From JBBQWS01 sp038210415 (GTDB taxonomy: Bacteria; Actinomycetota; Actinomycetes; Prado026): a DNA stretch of 64,000 bases. Under the pieces are notes generated by a model that saw only the letters and a program-made list of their open reading frames with translations, did no database searches and was not told the DNA's origin. Shown here one piece after another: positions 42,151-50,485 of the stretch (position 1 is its first letter; each line of letters begins with the position of its first letter). The stretch is taken from contig JBBQWS010000001.1 of the NCBI GenBank assembly GCA_038210415.1, positions 62,001 to 126,000 of the forward strand, in the 5' to 3' direction. Position numbers and translations under genes: made by a program.

Positions 42151-42368
42151 TCGTCCAGACCTGAGTTCGCTCCGGTCTAATTCGCACGCCCTCCTCGTGC
42201 GCCCTCGGGCCACGGGCGGTCCCTCGGTCTTCCGACTGGTCCAACCAGCGGAAGAGCAGACCGGTGCAGGGCGTCAGGCAGCGTCCGGCGACCGCCGGAC
42301 GCGACGAACCGAGTCGGGTGGGTCGCTGGGCGCCGAGCCCGGTCCGCCCATGAAGGAGTGCTTCGGCT

Positions 42369-43346
42369 ATGGCCGTCGTCACCATGCGTCAGCTGCTCGA
42401 GAGCGGCGTCCACTTCGGGCACCAGACCCGTCGCTGGAACCCGAAGATGAAGCGCTTCATCTTCACCGAGCGCAACGGCATTTACATCATCGACCTGCAG
42501 CAGTCGCTGTCATACATCGACCGCGCCTACGAGTTCGTCAAGGAGACGGTCGCCCACGGCGGCTCGGTGCTCTTCGTCGGGACCAAGAAGCAGGCTCAGG
42601 AGTCCGTCGCCGAGCAGGCCACCCGGGTCGGCATGCCCTACGTCAACCAGCGTTGGCTCGGCGGCATGCTCACCAACTTCTCCACCGTGCACAAGCGCCT
42701 GCAGCGCCTCAAGGAGCTCGAGCTCATCGACTTCGACGACGTGGCTGGCTCCGGCATGACGAAGAAGGAGCTGCTCGTCCTGCACCGCGAGAAGGTCAAG
42801 CTCGACAAGATCCTCGGCGGTATCCGTGACATGAGCCGGGTGCCCAGTGCGGTGTGGATCGTCGACACGAAAAAGGAACACATCGCGATCGCGGAGGCGC
42901 GCAAGCTGCACATCCCCGTCGTCGCGATCCTCGATACCAACTGCGACCCCGACGAGGTCGACTTCCCGATCCCCGGCAACGACGACGCGATCCGCGCGGT
43001 CGGCCTGCTGACCAGGGTCGTCGCCGACGCGGTGGCCGAGGGCCTCATGATCCGCGCTGGCGCGGGTCAGTCCGACGACAAACCGGGCACCGAGCCGGGC
43101 AGCGGTGAGCCGCTGGCCGACTGGGAGCGCGAGCTGCTCGCCGTCGACGAGGTCGCGGCTCCGGCCGCCGAGGTTGCGGCTCAGGTCGCCGCCGAAGCTT
43201 CCGCCGAGGTCCCCGCCGAGACCGTCGCCGAGATCGCCGAAGAGGCCGGTACAGCGACCGCGACCGACGAGGTGGCCGCCGAGGTCGTCGAGGCTGTCCC
43301 CGCCACCGAGGCAACCGCCGAGGTCGAGAGCGCCGAGCAGGCCTGA
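42369..43346 (+). CDS. rpsB: 30S ribosomal protein S2
   Basis: A 325-residue S2. The first 225 residues are the conserved protein: VTMRQLLESGVHFGHQTRRW, GGMLTNFSTVHKRLQRLKEL, VDTKKEHIAIAEARKLHIPV, and DDAIRAVGLLTRVVADAVAEG. A long acidic Ala/Glu/Val tail of about 90 residues follows, similar in style to the S16 tail in this genome. A long leader precedes it, where S2 autoregulation is possible. It forms the conserved rpsB-tsf pair. Confidence 0.97.
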   Translation: MAVVTMRQLLESGVHFGHQTRRWNPKMKRFIFTERNGIYIIDLQQSLSYIDRAYEFVKETVAHGGSVLFVGTKKQAQESVAEQATRVGMPYVNQRWLGGMLTNFSTVHKRLQRLKELELIDFDDVAGSGMTKKELLVLHREKVKLDKILGGIRDMSRVPSAVWIVDTKKEHIAIAEARKLHIPVVAILDTNCDPDEVDFPIPGNDDAIRAVGLLTRVVADAVAEGLMIRAGAGQSDDKPGTEPGSGEPLADWERELLAVDEVAAPAAEVAAQVAAEASAEVPAETVAEIAEEAGTATATDEVAAEVVEAVPATEATAEVESAEQA

Positions 43347-43445
43347 TCGTCAACTGGAGCGGCGCCGGGATCTGTAGGAAGGATCCTGGCGCCGCTGCCG
43401 GTCCGACCCACCGGCCGGACCCCATCGAGACAGAAAGAGCGCACC

Positions 43446-44264
43446 ATGTCGAACTTCTCCGCCGCTGACGTCAAGCGGCTCCGCGAGCTCACCGCTGCGG
43501 GGATGATGGACTGCAAGCGGGCCCTCGAGGAGTCCGACGGCGACTTCGACAAGGCCGTCGACCTGCTCCGGGTCAAGGGCGCGAAGGACGTCGGCAAGCG
43601 AGCCGACCGCGTCGCCGGCAACGGCTTGGTCGCTGTGTCGGGCAACGCCATCATCGAGCTCGCCTGCGAGACCGACTTCGTCGCGAAGAACGACAAGTTC
43701 CAGGAGCTCGCCGCCGCGGTCGCCAGCGCGGTCGAGGCTGCTCGCCCCGCAGACGTAGCCGCCGCGCTTGCGCTGACGCTGCCCGACGGCCAGTCGGTCC
43801 AGTCCGCGATAGAGGCGATGTCCGCGGTGATCGGCGAGAAGCTTGAGCTGCGTCGCCTCGCCGTACTCGACGGGACCGTCGCGACCTACCTGCACCGCAA
43901 GGACCCTGCGCTGCCCCCGCAGGTCGGCGTACTGGTCGCGTTCGAGGGTGGCGGCGTCGATGTCGCCCGAAGCATCGCCATGCAGGTTGCTGCGATGCGT
44001 CCGAAGTTCCTCCACCGCGACGAGGTCCCCGCCGAGACGATCGCTGCCGAGCAGCGCATCGCCGAGGAGACTGCCCGCGAGGAGGGCAAGCCCGAGGCTG
44101 CCCTGACCAAGATCGTCGAGGGCAAGGTCAACGCCTACTACAAGGACTTCGTCCTGCTCGAGCAGCCTTCGGTCACCGAGCAGAAGAAGTCGGTGCGTCA
44201 GGTGCTTGCCGACGCAGGGCTCACGGTCACCGGTTTCGCGCGCTTCGAGGTCGGCTCCAACTAG
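43446..44264 (+). CDS. tsf: elongation factor Ts
   Basis: A 272-residue nucleotide-exchange factor for EF-Tu. The UBA-like N-terminus (VKRLRELTAAGMMDCKRALEE) and the invariant LACETDFVAKNDKF are present, followed by two core subdomains ending VLLEQPSVTEQKKSVRQVL and FARFEVG. ATG 43446 has an AGAAAGAGC site upstream. The 11-bp sequence AACTAGGGCAC is repeated at 44259 and 44274, spanning the stop codon. Confidence 0.97.
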   Translation: MSNFSAADVKRLRELTAAGMMDCKRALEESDGDFDKAVDLLRVKGAKDVGKRADRVAGNGLVAVSGNAIIELACETDFVAKNDKFQELAAAVASAVEAARPADVAAALALTLPDGQSVQSAIEAMSAVIGEKLELRRLAVLDGTVATYLHRKDPALPPQVGVLVAFEGGGVDVARSIAMQVAAMRPKFLHRDEVPAETIAAEQRIAEETAREEGKPEAALTKIVEGKVNAYYKDFVLLEQPSVTEQKKSVRQVLADAGLTVTGFARFEVGSN

Positions 44265-44345
44265 GGCACCGCTAACTAGGGCACACTGACTGACCAGCAC
44301 AGCGGACTCACCAGCAGTCGGTCGGCGATGGTTCGGAAGGACACC

Positions 44346-45170
44346 GTGGAGGTCAGCGCAGTGGACGGAATCACCGATCGGCCGGTCCTGGTCGGCGACG
44401 TAGCGGGCACAATTCCTGACGCCGCCGCGTCGCGTTGGCCCGGGGTGCCGGTCGGCGGCTTCGGCCGGGTGCTGCTCAAGCTGTCCGGTGAGGCCTTTGC
44501 GGGCGAGGGCGCGCTGGGCGTCGACCCTGACGTCGTCCAGGCGATCGCGCGGCAGACGGCTGAGGTGGTCCGGTCGGGCGTCCAGGTGGCGGTGGTCATC
44601 GGCGGAGGCAACTACTTCCGGGGCGCCCAGCTGTCCGACCGCGGCATGGACCGCAGCCGCGCCGACTACATGGGCATGCTCGGCACCGTCATGAACTGCC
44701 TGGCGTTGCAGGACTTCCTGGAGAAGCAGGGCGTCGAGACCCGGGTGCAGACGGCGATCACGATGGGCCAGGTGGCCGAGCCGTACGTCCCGCGCCGGGC
44801 GATCCGGCACCTCGAGAAGGGGCGTGTCGTGATCTTCGGCGCAGGCCTGGGCACCCCCTTCTTCTCCACCGACACCGCCGCTGCGCAGCGCGCCCTCGAG
44901 GTCGGTGCCGAGGTGGTGCTGATGGCCAAGGGCGTCGACGGCGTCTACGACTCCGACCCGCGTACCAATCCCGACGCGCAGCTGCTCCGCCGGTTGACGC
45001 ACCCGGAGGTGCTCGCGCGCGGGCTCAAGGTGGCCGACGCCACCGCCATCAGCCTCTGCCAGGACAACCGGCTCCCGATCGTCGTATTCAACCTCTTGGT
45101 CGAAGGCAACATCGCTCGGGCCGTCCGCGGTGAGAAGATCGGCACGCTCGTGTCCGCGGATGCCGGCTAA
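44346..45170 (+). CDS. pyrH: uridylate kinase
   Basis: A UMP kinase of about 274 residues: GRVLLKLSGEAFAGE, VAVVIGGGNYFRGAQL, DYMGMLGTVMNCLALQDFLE, GRVVIFGAGLGTPFFSTDTAA and VDGVYDSDPRTNPDA are all conserved. I choose GTG 44346 because GAAGG at 44336-44340 sits 5 bp upstream; ATG 44328 lacks a site. Either way there is an N-terminal extension of about 35 residues before the family start. It makes UDP for pyrimidine nucleotides. Confidence 0.95.
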   Translation: MEVSAVDGITDRPVLVGDVAGTIPDAAASRWPGVPVGGFGRVLLKLSGEAFAGEGALGVDPDVVQAIARQTAEVVRSGVQVAVVIGGGNYFRGAQLSDRGMDRSRADYMGMLGTVMNCLALQDFLEKQGVETRVQTAITMGQVAEPYVPRRAIRHLEKGRVVIFGAGLGTPFFSTDTAAAQRALEVGAEVVLMAKGVDGVYDSDPRTNPDAQLLRRLTHPEVLARGLKVADATAISLCQDNRLPIVVFNLLVEGNIARAVRGEKIGTLVSADAG

Positions 45171-45188
45171 CCACAGGAGATCTGACCA

Positions 45189-45746
45189 GTGATCGACGAA
45201 ACGCTCCTCGAGGCCGAGGACAAGATGGAGAAGGCCGTCGCCGTGGCACGCGAGGACTTCGCGGCCATCCGGACCGGTCGGGCGACCCCCGCCATGTTCA
45301 ACAAGATCCACGCCGACTACTACGGCTCGCCGACCCCGGTGACGCAGATGGCGTCATTTCACGTCGCCGACGCGCGCCTGGTCGTCATCACGCCGTACGA
45401 CAAGGGTGTGCTGCCGGTGATCGAGAAGGCGATCCGCGACAGCGACCTCGGCGTCAACCCCACCAACGACGGCACCGTGATCCGGGTCGGTTTCCCTCAG
45501 CTGACCGAGGAGCGTCGCCGCGAGTTCATCAAGGTGGCCAAGGGCAAGGCCGAGGACGCCCGCATCGCGATCCGCAACGTCCGGCGCGGCGCGATGACCA
45601 CGCTGCAGAAGATGTCCGACGACGGTGACGCGGGCGAGGACGAGGTTCGCCGCGCGGAGAAGCACCTCGAGGACGTCACGCACAAGTACGTCGCCATGAT
45701 CGACGACGTGCTCAAGCACAAGGAAGCGGAGCTGCTCGAAGTCTGA
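45189..45746 (+). CDS. frr: ribosome recycling factor
   Basis: A 185-residue factor, exactly the usual length, that splits post-termination ribosomes with EF-G. It has AREDFAAIRTGRATPAMFNK, TPVTQMASFHVADARLVVI, NPTNDGTVIRVGFPQLTEER and RNVRRGAMTTLQKM. GTG start 18 bp after the pyrH stop, with AGGAGA upstream. Confidence 0.97.
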   Translation: MIDETLLEAEDKMEKAVAVAREDFAAIRTGRATPAMFNKIHADYYGSPTPVTQMASFHVADARLVVITPYDKGVLPVIEKAIRDSDLGVNPTNDGTVIRVGFPQLTEERRREFIKVAKGKAEDARIAIRNVRRGAMTTLQKMSDDGDAGEDEVRRAEKHLEDVTHKYVAMIDDVLKHKEAELLEV

Positions 45747-45759
45747 GCTGTCCGCCATC

Positions 45760-46641
45760 GTGACCGACGTGACCTCCGAGCCTTCCTCCGCCGAGCCGGC
45801 TCCGCCGCCGGGTGGAACTGCGCCGCGTTCGGGGCGGGCCGCCGGCCGCAACGTCCCCGCGGCGACGGCTGTGGGTGCCTTCCTCGCCGCCCTGATCGTG
45901 GTCACGGTGTTCTGGGAGCCGCTCGCGTTCGTCGCCCTGGTCGGCATCGCCTTCGCGATCGCGGTGCTCGAGCTGGAGGTCAGCCTGCGCTCGGTCGGCA
46001 TCCGCACCTCGCGCTGGCCGCTGCTCGCCGGCACGGTGGCGATGCTGCTGGCCGCCTACTGGGGCAAGAGCACCGGCCTGCTCGTGGCGTTCGCGCTCAC
46101 GGTCGTCGCAGTCGTGTTCTGGCGGATCCTGTCCGGGCCCGCGGGCTCCGTGCGCGACATCACCGCGGGGGTGTGGATCGCCGCGTACGCACCGCTGATG
46201 GCCGGTTTCGCGGTGCTGATGGTCACCCAGTCGCACGGGCCGCAGCGGGTGGTGGTCTACGTCGCGACGACGATCAGCAGCGACATCGGCGGGTTCGTCC
46301 TCGGGGTCCTCATCGGCAAGCACCCGATGGCGCCGGGGCTGTCGCCGAAGAAGTCCTGGGAGGGCTTCGCCGGCTCGGTCGTCGCGTGCGTCGCGTGTGG
46401 CATCGGCACCGGAACGTGGCTCTTGCACCTCCACTGGTGGCAGGGTGCTCTCGTCGGGCTGGCGGTAGTTGTCACCGCGACGCTGGGTGACCTGGCCGAG
46501 TCGGCGGTCAAGCGAGACGTCGGGGTGAAGGACATGGGCCGGATCCTGCCCGGCCACGGGGGCCTGATGGACCGGCTCGACTCGTTGATCCCGGTGGCGC
46601 CGGTGGCGTTCGTGCTGCTCACCGCGTTTCTGGGTTCGTAG
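45760..46641 (+). CDS. cdsA: phosphatidate cytidylyltransferase CdsA
   Basis: A 293-residue membrane enzyme making CDP-diacylglycerol from phosphatidic acid and CTP. About 7-8 hydrophobic helices begin at residue 34, after a Pro/Ala-rich cytoplasmic N-terminus. The family signature is complete: SAVKRDVGVKDMGRILPGHG followed by GLMDRLDS, near residue 248. It lies 13 bp after frr, the standard order. Confidence 0.94.
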   Translation: MTDVTSEPSSAEPAPPPGGTAPRSGRAAGRNVPAATAVGAFLAALIVVTVFWEPLAFVALVGIAFAIAVLELEVSLRSVGIRTSRWPLLAGTVAMLLAAYWGKSTGLLVAFALTVVAVVFWRILSGPAGSVRDITAGVWIAAYAPLMAGFAVLMVTQSHGPQRVVVYVATTISSDIGGFVLGVLIGKHPMAPGLSPKKSWEGFAGSVVACVACGIGTGTWLLHLHWWQGALVGLAVVVTATLGDLAESAVKRDVGVKDMGRILPGHGGLMDRLDSLIPVAPVAFVLLTAFLGS

Positions 46642-46652
46642 GCTCGTCGGCC

Positions 46653-48050
46653 CTACAGGATGGCCCGGTCCTTGAACGCCCTGGTGCACGTCGCCGCCGC
46701 CGAGCTGCCGTACAACGCCCGGGCGGTGGCCACAACCGCCCTGGCCGCAGCGGCGAACGAGGTGTCCGGCGCGTAGGAGAACTGCGATTCCAGGATCACC
46801 TTGTTGGCTCGCACCCGGCCAAGTGACCCGTTGATGTCCCACAGCGCCCGGGACCAGATCTCGCCGTCGTCGTGGACCTCGCCGTCCATGTCAGCCGTGG
46901 TCTTGGTGCCGTCGACGCGGCGCAGGCAGTGCGAAGGTCCGGAGGTATAGGACGTGGCGTCCCAGTCCATGACGCACGCGGGGTCGAAGGTGCTGTTCGC
47001 CTGCGACATGGCGACGGCCCAGTAGTCGCCGAAGCCCTCGCCGATCGCTCCGGCTTCCTCGGTCTCGCCGAAGCCCGGCACCTGAGCGTCCTGGATGGCG
47101 TGGCCGAGCTCGTGCCAGACCACCTCGAGGTCCTCGGCATCGTCGACTCCGCCACGGCCGAACGTGATGGTGTCGTTGCTCGGGTCGTAGAACGAGTTGT
47201 CGTCAGGGATCGTGTTGGTCGAGACCTTCTGGGCCTCGTTGTTGATGTCGTCGAAGCCGAGGCTCTGGATGTAGCGCTGAGCCTTGGTGATCCCGTAGTA
47301 CGCGTTCACCTGCTCGAACCGGTCGTCGTGCCGGGTGAAGACGAACGTGTGCGTGGGCGAGTAGGCCGTGAACTTGTTGATGATCTGGGCGTACGACCCG
47401 TGCAGGTACCCTGAGCTGTCGAGGTCGGTCAGGGTGACCTGGCGGTAGGCAGCCGCGAGCACCGCTTGGTCCGAGTCGTGCTTGTCCTTGATGTTCTCGT
47501 TGCCGAGAGCGGCTACTGGGTTCGGGTCGAACACCTGACCACGGCCCTCGACCCCCTTGACGAGCGTGCGCACGGACAGCGTCGCGCCGCTCGTCGCGTC
47601 GACGATCGTCTCGGTCGTGCCGTGATCGCCCGTCGTCCGCACCTGCCACACCAGGCGGGCCGAAGTGCCGCCGAGCACGGCCAGGCGCGTCGTCGAGCTG
47701 CTGATGGTCTTTGCTGCGAGGCCCGCCGCTGCGCTCACTCGCGGCGCGACCGCGAGGGTCGAAGGAACGGCCTTGCGGCCGTCGGTCACCGAGGTGACCC
47801 GGCCGGACCGGTCGAGATGGCGGACGTAGTAGGTCCCGAGCACCGGGAGGCCGAGGTGGGTCTGGACGTACCACTCGTGGCTGCCGAGCAGCGAGTGGGT
47901 CACCTTGACCAGCGTGAGGCCGGCCGGTAGCGCGGTCACTGAGGTGCCGCGGGCGGGGGGAGCGGCGGCCGACGAGGCGGCGGGCGCGGTCACCGCCACG
48001 GTACCGGTCGCGGCGGCGAGCATGATCGCTGCCCAACGAGAACGCTTCAT
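46653..48050 (-). CDS. secreted M36/M4-like zinc metalloprotease with FTP/PepSY propeptide
   Basis: A 465-residue secreted protein with a signal peptide (MKRSRWAAIMLAAATGTVAV to about APAASSA). A propeptide of the fungalysin/thermolysin type (TLVKVTHSLLGSHEWYVQTH, VWQVRTTGDHGTTETIVDA) is followed by the catalytic domain with VVWHELGHAIQDA (HExxH near residue 320) and a downstream EAGAIGEGFGDYWAV that supplies the third zinc ligand (Glu). The pattern fits M36 fungalysins better than M4 thermolysins. It probably degrades extracellular protein. It converges on cdsA with an 11-bp gap and is divergent from rlmN. Confidence 0.88.
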   Translation of the reverse strand: MKRSRWAAIMLAAATGTVAVTAPAASSAAAPPARGTSVTALPAGLTLVKVTHSLLGSHEWYVQTHLGLPVLGTYYVRHLDRSGRVTSVTDGRKAVPSTLAVAPRVSAAAGLAAKTISSSTTRLAVLGGTSARLVWQVRTTGDHGTTETIVDATSGATLSVRTLVKGVEGRGQVFDPNPVAALGNENIKDKHDSDQAVLAAAYRQVTLTDLDSSGYLHGSYAQIINKFTAYSPTHTFVFTRHDDRFEQVNAYYGITKAQRYIQSLGFDDINNEAQKVSTNTIPDDNSFYDPSNDTITFGRGGVDDAEDLEVVWHELGHAIQDAQVPGFGETEEAGAIGEGFGDYWAVAMSQANSTFDPACVMDWDATSYTSGPSHCLRRVDGTKTTADMDGEVHDDGEIWSRALWDINGSLGRVRANKVILESQFSYAPDTSFAAAARAVVATARALYGSSAAATCTRAFKDRAIL

Positions 48051-48245
48051 GAGGCGGTGCCCTTCGGTGTCGGTTCGCGCCGGTCCCGGGTGCGGGTGCA
48101 GCGACCCTAGCCGCGGTCACGGACCGGCGACACCCTCGCCGCCCGGACGGACGAGAAGGGCGACGCTCGGTGATCCGGCGAGCACGGAACGGCACAGAAC
48201 GCCGTACCGGGCGTTGTCCGGATCAGGTGGGACACTGAATGCCTG

Positions 48246-49361
48246 ATGACTGTCACCCCCGTGCCCGGCGAGCTGACCTTTGTCGGCGCCCGCCGCGCCA
48301 AGCCGCCGCGGCACCTCGCCGACCTCACGTTCGACGAGCGGGTCGAGGTCGTCCGCGAGCTCGGGCTCCCCGCGTTCCGGGCCCGGCAAGTATCCATCCA
48401 CTACTTCGAGCGGCTGGTCACTGATCCCGCGGGCATGACCGACCTGCCCGCGGCCGGGCGGGCCGAGCTCGTCGCCGCCCTCCTGCCACAGCTGTTGACC
48501 CCGGTCACCGAACGCGTCGCCGACGCGGGCGACACCGTCAAGACCGCGTGGCGGCTGTTCGACGGCGCCCTGGTGGAGAGCGTCCTCATGCACTATCCGA
48601 ACCGGTCGACGATCTGCATATCCAGCCAGGCCGGCTGCGGAATGAACTGCCCTTTCTGCGCGACCGGTCAGGCGGGGCTGACCCGCAACCTGTCGACCGC
48701 CGAGATCGTGGAGCAGGTCGTCTACGGCGTCCGCCAGGTGGCGCAGCGGCACGGCGGTGACCGACGGGCCCTGAACATCGTGTTCATGGGGATGGGGGAG
48801 CCGCTGGCCAACTGGTCGGCGGTCCGCGAGTCCGTACGCCGGTTCACCAGCCCGGCGCCGGACGGTCTCGGCCTATCGGCTCGCGGCATCACGGTCTCGA
48901 CGGTGGGACTCGTGCCCGCCATCGACAAGCTCACCGCAGCAGGCCTGCCCGTCACGCTCGCGGTGAGCCTGCACGCTCCTGACGACGAGCTGCGCGACGA
49001 GCTGGTGCCGATCAACACCCGCTGGAACGTCGCCGAGGTGCTGGACGCGGCCTACCGCTACTTCATCGAGACGGGGCGCCGGGTCAGCATCGAGTACGCC
49101 TTGATCCGCGACATCAACGACCACGCCTGGCGGGCCGACCTGCTCGGCAAGCTGCTGAACGCCCGGGGCCGAGGCTGGGTGCACGTCAACCCGATCCCGC
49201 TCAACCCCACGCCAGGCAGCAAATGGACCGCCAGCGACCCCAAGGTCGAGCGGGCCTTCGTGGCTGCCCTCGAGGCTCGTGGCATCCCTACGACGGTGCG
49301 CGACACCCGTGGCCGGGAGATCGACGGTGCCTGCGGCCAGCTGGCTGCCTCGACCATATGA
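48246..49361 (+). CDS. rlmN: 23S rRNA/tRNA adenine-C2 methyltransferase RlmN
   Basis: A 371-residue radical-SAM enzyme forming m2A2503 in 23S rRNA and m2A37 in some tRNAs. The cluster motif is CGMNCPFCATGQAG (C-x3-C-x2-C). Also present are VFMGMGEPLANW, VSTVGLVPAIDKL, LAVSLHAPDDELRDELVPIN, and the methyl-carrying/catalytic C-terminal Cys region RDTRGREIDGACGQLA. ATG start at 48246. Confidence 0.96.
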   Translation: MTVTPVPGELTFVGARRAKPPRHLADLTFDERVEVVRELGLPAFRARQVSIHYFERLVTDPAGMTDLPAAGRAELVAALLPQLLTPVTERVADAGDTVKTAWRLFDGALVESVLMHYPNRSTICISSQAGCGMNCPFCATGQAGLTRNLSTAEIVEQVVYGVRQVAQRHGGDRRALNIVFMGMGEPLANWSAVRESVRRFTSPAPDGLGLSARGITVSTVGLVPAIDKLTAAGLPVTLAVSLHAPDDELRDELVPINTRWNVAEVLDAAYRYFIETGRRVSIEYALIRDINDHAWRADLLGKLLNARGRGWVHVNPIPLNPTPGSKWTASDPKVERAFVAALEARGIPTTVRDTRGREIDGACGQLAASTI

Positions 49362-49762
49362 CCGGGTTCCACCACGTCGAGCTGTGGGTGCCCGACTTCG
49401 CCGTGGCCGAGCCGGTGTGGGCGTGGCTGCTCGGCGAGCTCGGTTGGGCGCCGTTCCAGCGGTGGGAGCGGGGTCGGTCGTGGCGCAGCTCGCCCGCCGA
49501 GGGCGCCGCCTACCTGTGCGTCGAGCAGTCGGCCGACCTGGTGCCCGGCGACGTACCCGACCGGCGCCGGGTGGGGCTGAACCACCTCGCCCTGCACGCG
49601 GGTGGGCGGACCGAGCTCGACGGTCTTGTCGCCGCGGCGCCGGCGCACGGGTGGGCGCTGCTGTTTGCCGACCGGCACCCGTTCGCGGGCGGGCCGGGAC
49701 ACTACGCGGCGTACCTCGAGAACGTCGACGGCTTCGAGGTCGAGGTGGTGGCTAGGTCGTAG
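49358..49762 (+). CDS. VOC/glyoxalase-superfamily protein
   Basis: A 134-residue single vicinal-oxygen-chelate domain (TGFHHVELWVPDF, VGLNHLALHAGGRTELD, GPGHYAAYLENVDGFEVEVV). His and Glu positions typical of metal-binding VOC proteins are kept. ATG overlaps the rlmN stop (ATGA). Function could be a dioxygenase, lyase or resistance protein; nothing in context decides. Confidence 0.88.
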   Translation: MTGFHHVELWVPDFAVAEPVWAWLLGELGWAPFQRWERGRSWRSSPAEGAAYLCVEQSADLVPGDVPDRRRVGLNHLALHAGGRTELDGLVAAAPAHGWALLFADRHPFAGGPGHYAAYLENVDGFEVEVVARS

Positions 49763-50156
49763 CCCGTTCGACCAGCCCGAGGACCCGGTCGACAGCGACC
49801 TCCAGCAGCACCCGCTCGGGGTTGACCCGGGGTTCGCGGTACCGCTCCGCGTAGCGCCGGACGGCGTCGGCGACCGCGGCCGGCTCAGTCACCAGCCGCG
49901 CGGTTCCCTCGAACGTGAGCCAGCGCCATCCGTCGACCTGGCACAGGGCCACCCGGCTGCCTCGGGCCACGTTGCGCGCCTTGAGGCTACGGCCGCCGGT
50001 GATGACGCGGGCGGTGCGGGTCTCGTCGTCCCAGGTGAACCCGACCGGGACGACGTGCGGAGTGCCGTCGTCGCGCAGAGTCGTGAGGGTGGCCAAGTGG
50101 CGTTCGTGCAGGAAGGTCAGGGCAGCCGGCGGCAGGGCTTCGGGGGAAAAGGACAC
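49752..50156 (-). CDS. PPOX-class flavin/F420-dependent oxidoreductase
   Basis: A 134-residue split-barrel flavoprotein of the pyridoxamine-phosphate-oxidase-like type: LHERHLATLTTLRDDGTPHV, VPVGFTWDD, ARNVARGSRVALCQVDGWRW and a WLTFEGTARLV strand. Short members of this form in actinobacteria bind F420 or FMN and reduce small molecules. Its 3' end overlaps the convergent VOC gene by 11 bp. Confidence 0.85.
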   Translation of the reverse strand: MSFSPEALPPAALTFLHERHLATLTTLRDDGTPHVVPVGFTWDDETRTARVITGGRSLKARNVARGSRVALCQVDGWRWLTFEGTARLVTEPAAVADAVRRYAERYREPRVNPERVLLEVAVDRVLGLVERATT

Positions 50157-50202
50157 GTCCGCAGGCTAGTGCCGACGCCTGCGGAGCGCTTAGTCTGGCC
50201 TC

Positions 50203-50367
50203 GTGGTCGCCGTCCTCGCGTTTGCGCTGCTCGCGCTCATCGTGCTGCTGGCTGTCGGCGCGCTCACCGGGCGGGTGCAGAGCCGGTCCTGCTGCTCGGT
50301 CGCCGATCCTCGGCTCGACCTGCGGATGCGGGCCGCCTTCCTCGACAGCAACGACGGTCGCCCCTAA
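50203..50367 (+). CDS. 54-residue single-pass membrane protein
   Basis: GTG 50203 to TAA 50367 encodes a hydrophobic N-terminal helix (VAVLAFALLALIVLLAVGAL) and a short cytoplasmic tail with SRSCCSVADPRLDLRMRAAF. The adjacent CC pair and the DPRLDLRMR stretch look conserved in form: I recall similar tiny actinobacterial membrane proteins. The gene is divergent from the PPOX gene and codon positions are strongly GC3-biased, supporting translation. It ends 11 bp before palindromic repeat B. Function unknown. Confidence 0.65.
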   Translation: MVAVLAFALLALIVLLAVGALTGRVQSRSCCSVADPRLDLRMRAAFLDSNDGRP

Positions 50368-50378
50368 CCCCATTTCGT

Positions 50379-50440
50379 GTTGATCTTGAGCATTGCGCGG
50401 GCCGCCACGGCGTGTCGCCCACGCAATGCTCAAGATCAAC
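50379..50440. repeat. dispersed palindromic repeat, copy B (62 bp)
   Basis: Perfect 19-bp outer arms (GTTGATCTTGAGCATTGCG with its complement at 50422-50440), centred on GCGTGTCGCC. It differs from copy A at a handful of bases, mostly in the inner stem. It is flanked by CCCCAT and, at 50456-50460, by ATGGG, echoing the flanks of copy A. Confidence 0.88.
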
Positions 50441-50465
50441 CCGGGTGGCCGGCTGATGGGGCGCT

Positions 50466-50481
50466 GGATTGGATACAATCC
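50466..50481. promoter_or_regulatory. candidate GntR operator over the CoA-transferase promoter
   Basis: GGATTGGATACAATCC has 6-bp inverted arms (GGATTG/CAATCC). The internal ATTGGATACAAT differs by one base from the palindrome before gcdH. TACAAT at 50474-50479 also serves as a good -10 box, 6 bp before GTG 50486, which suggests a leaderless transcript. Confidence 0.6.
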
Positions 50482-50485
50482 GGCG

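Noticed and set aside
44259..44284. AACTAGGGCAC direct repeat after tsf
   Set aside because: A local 15-bp-period duplication around the stop codon; too short and isolated to assign a function.
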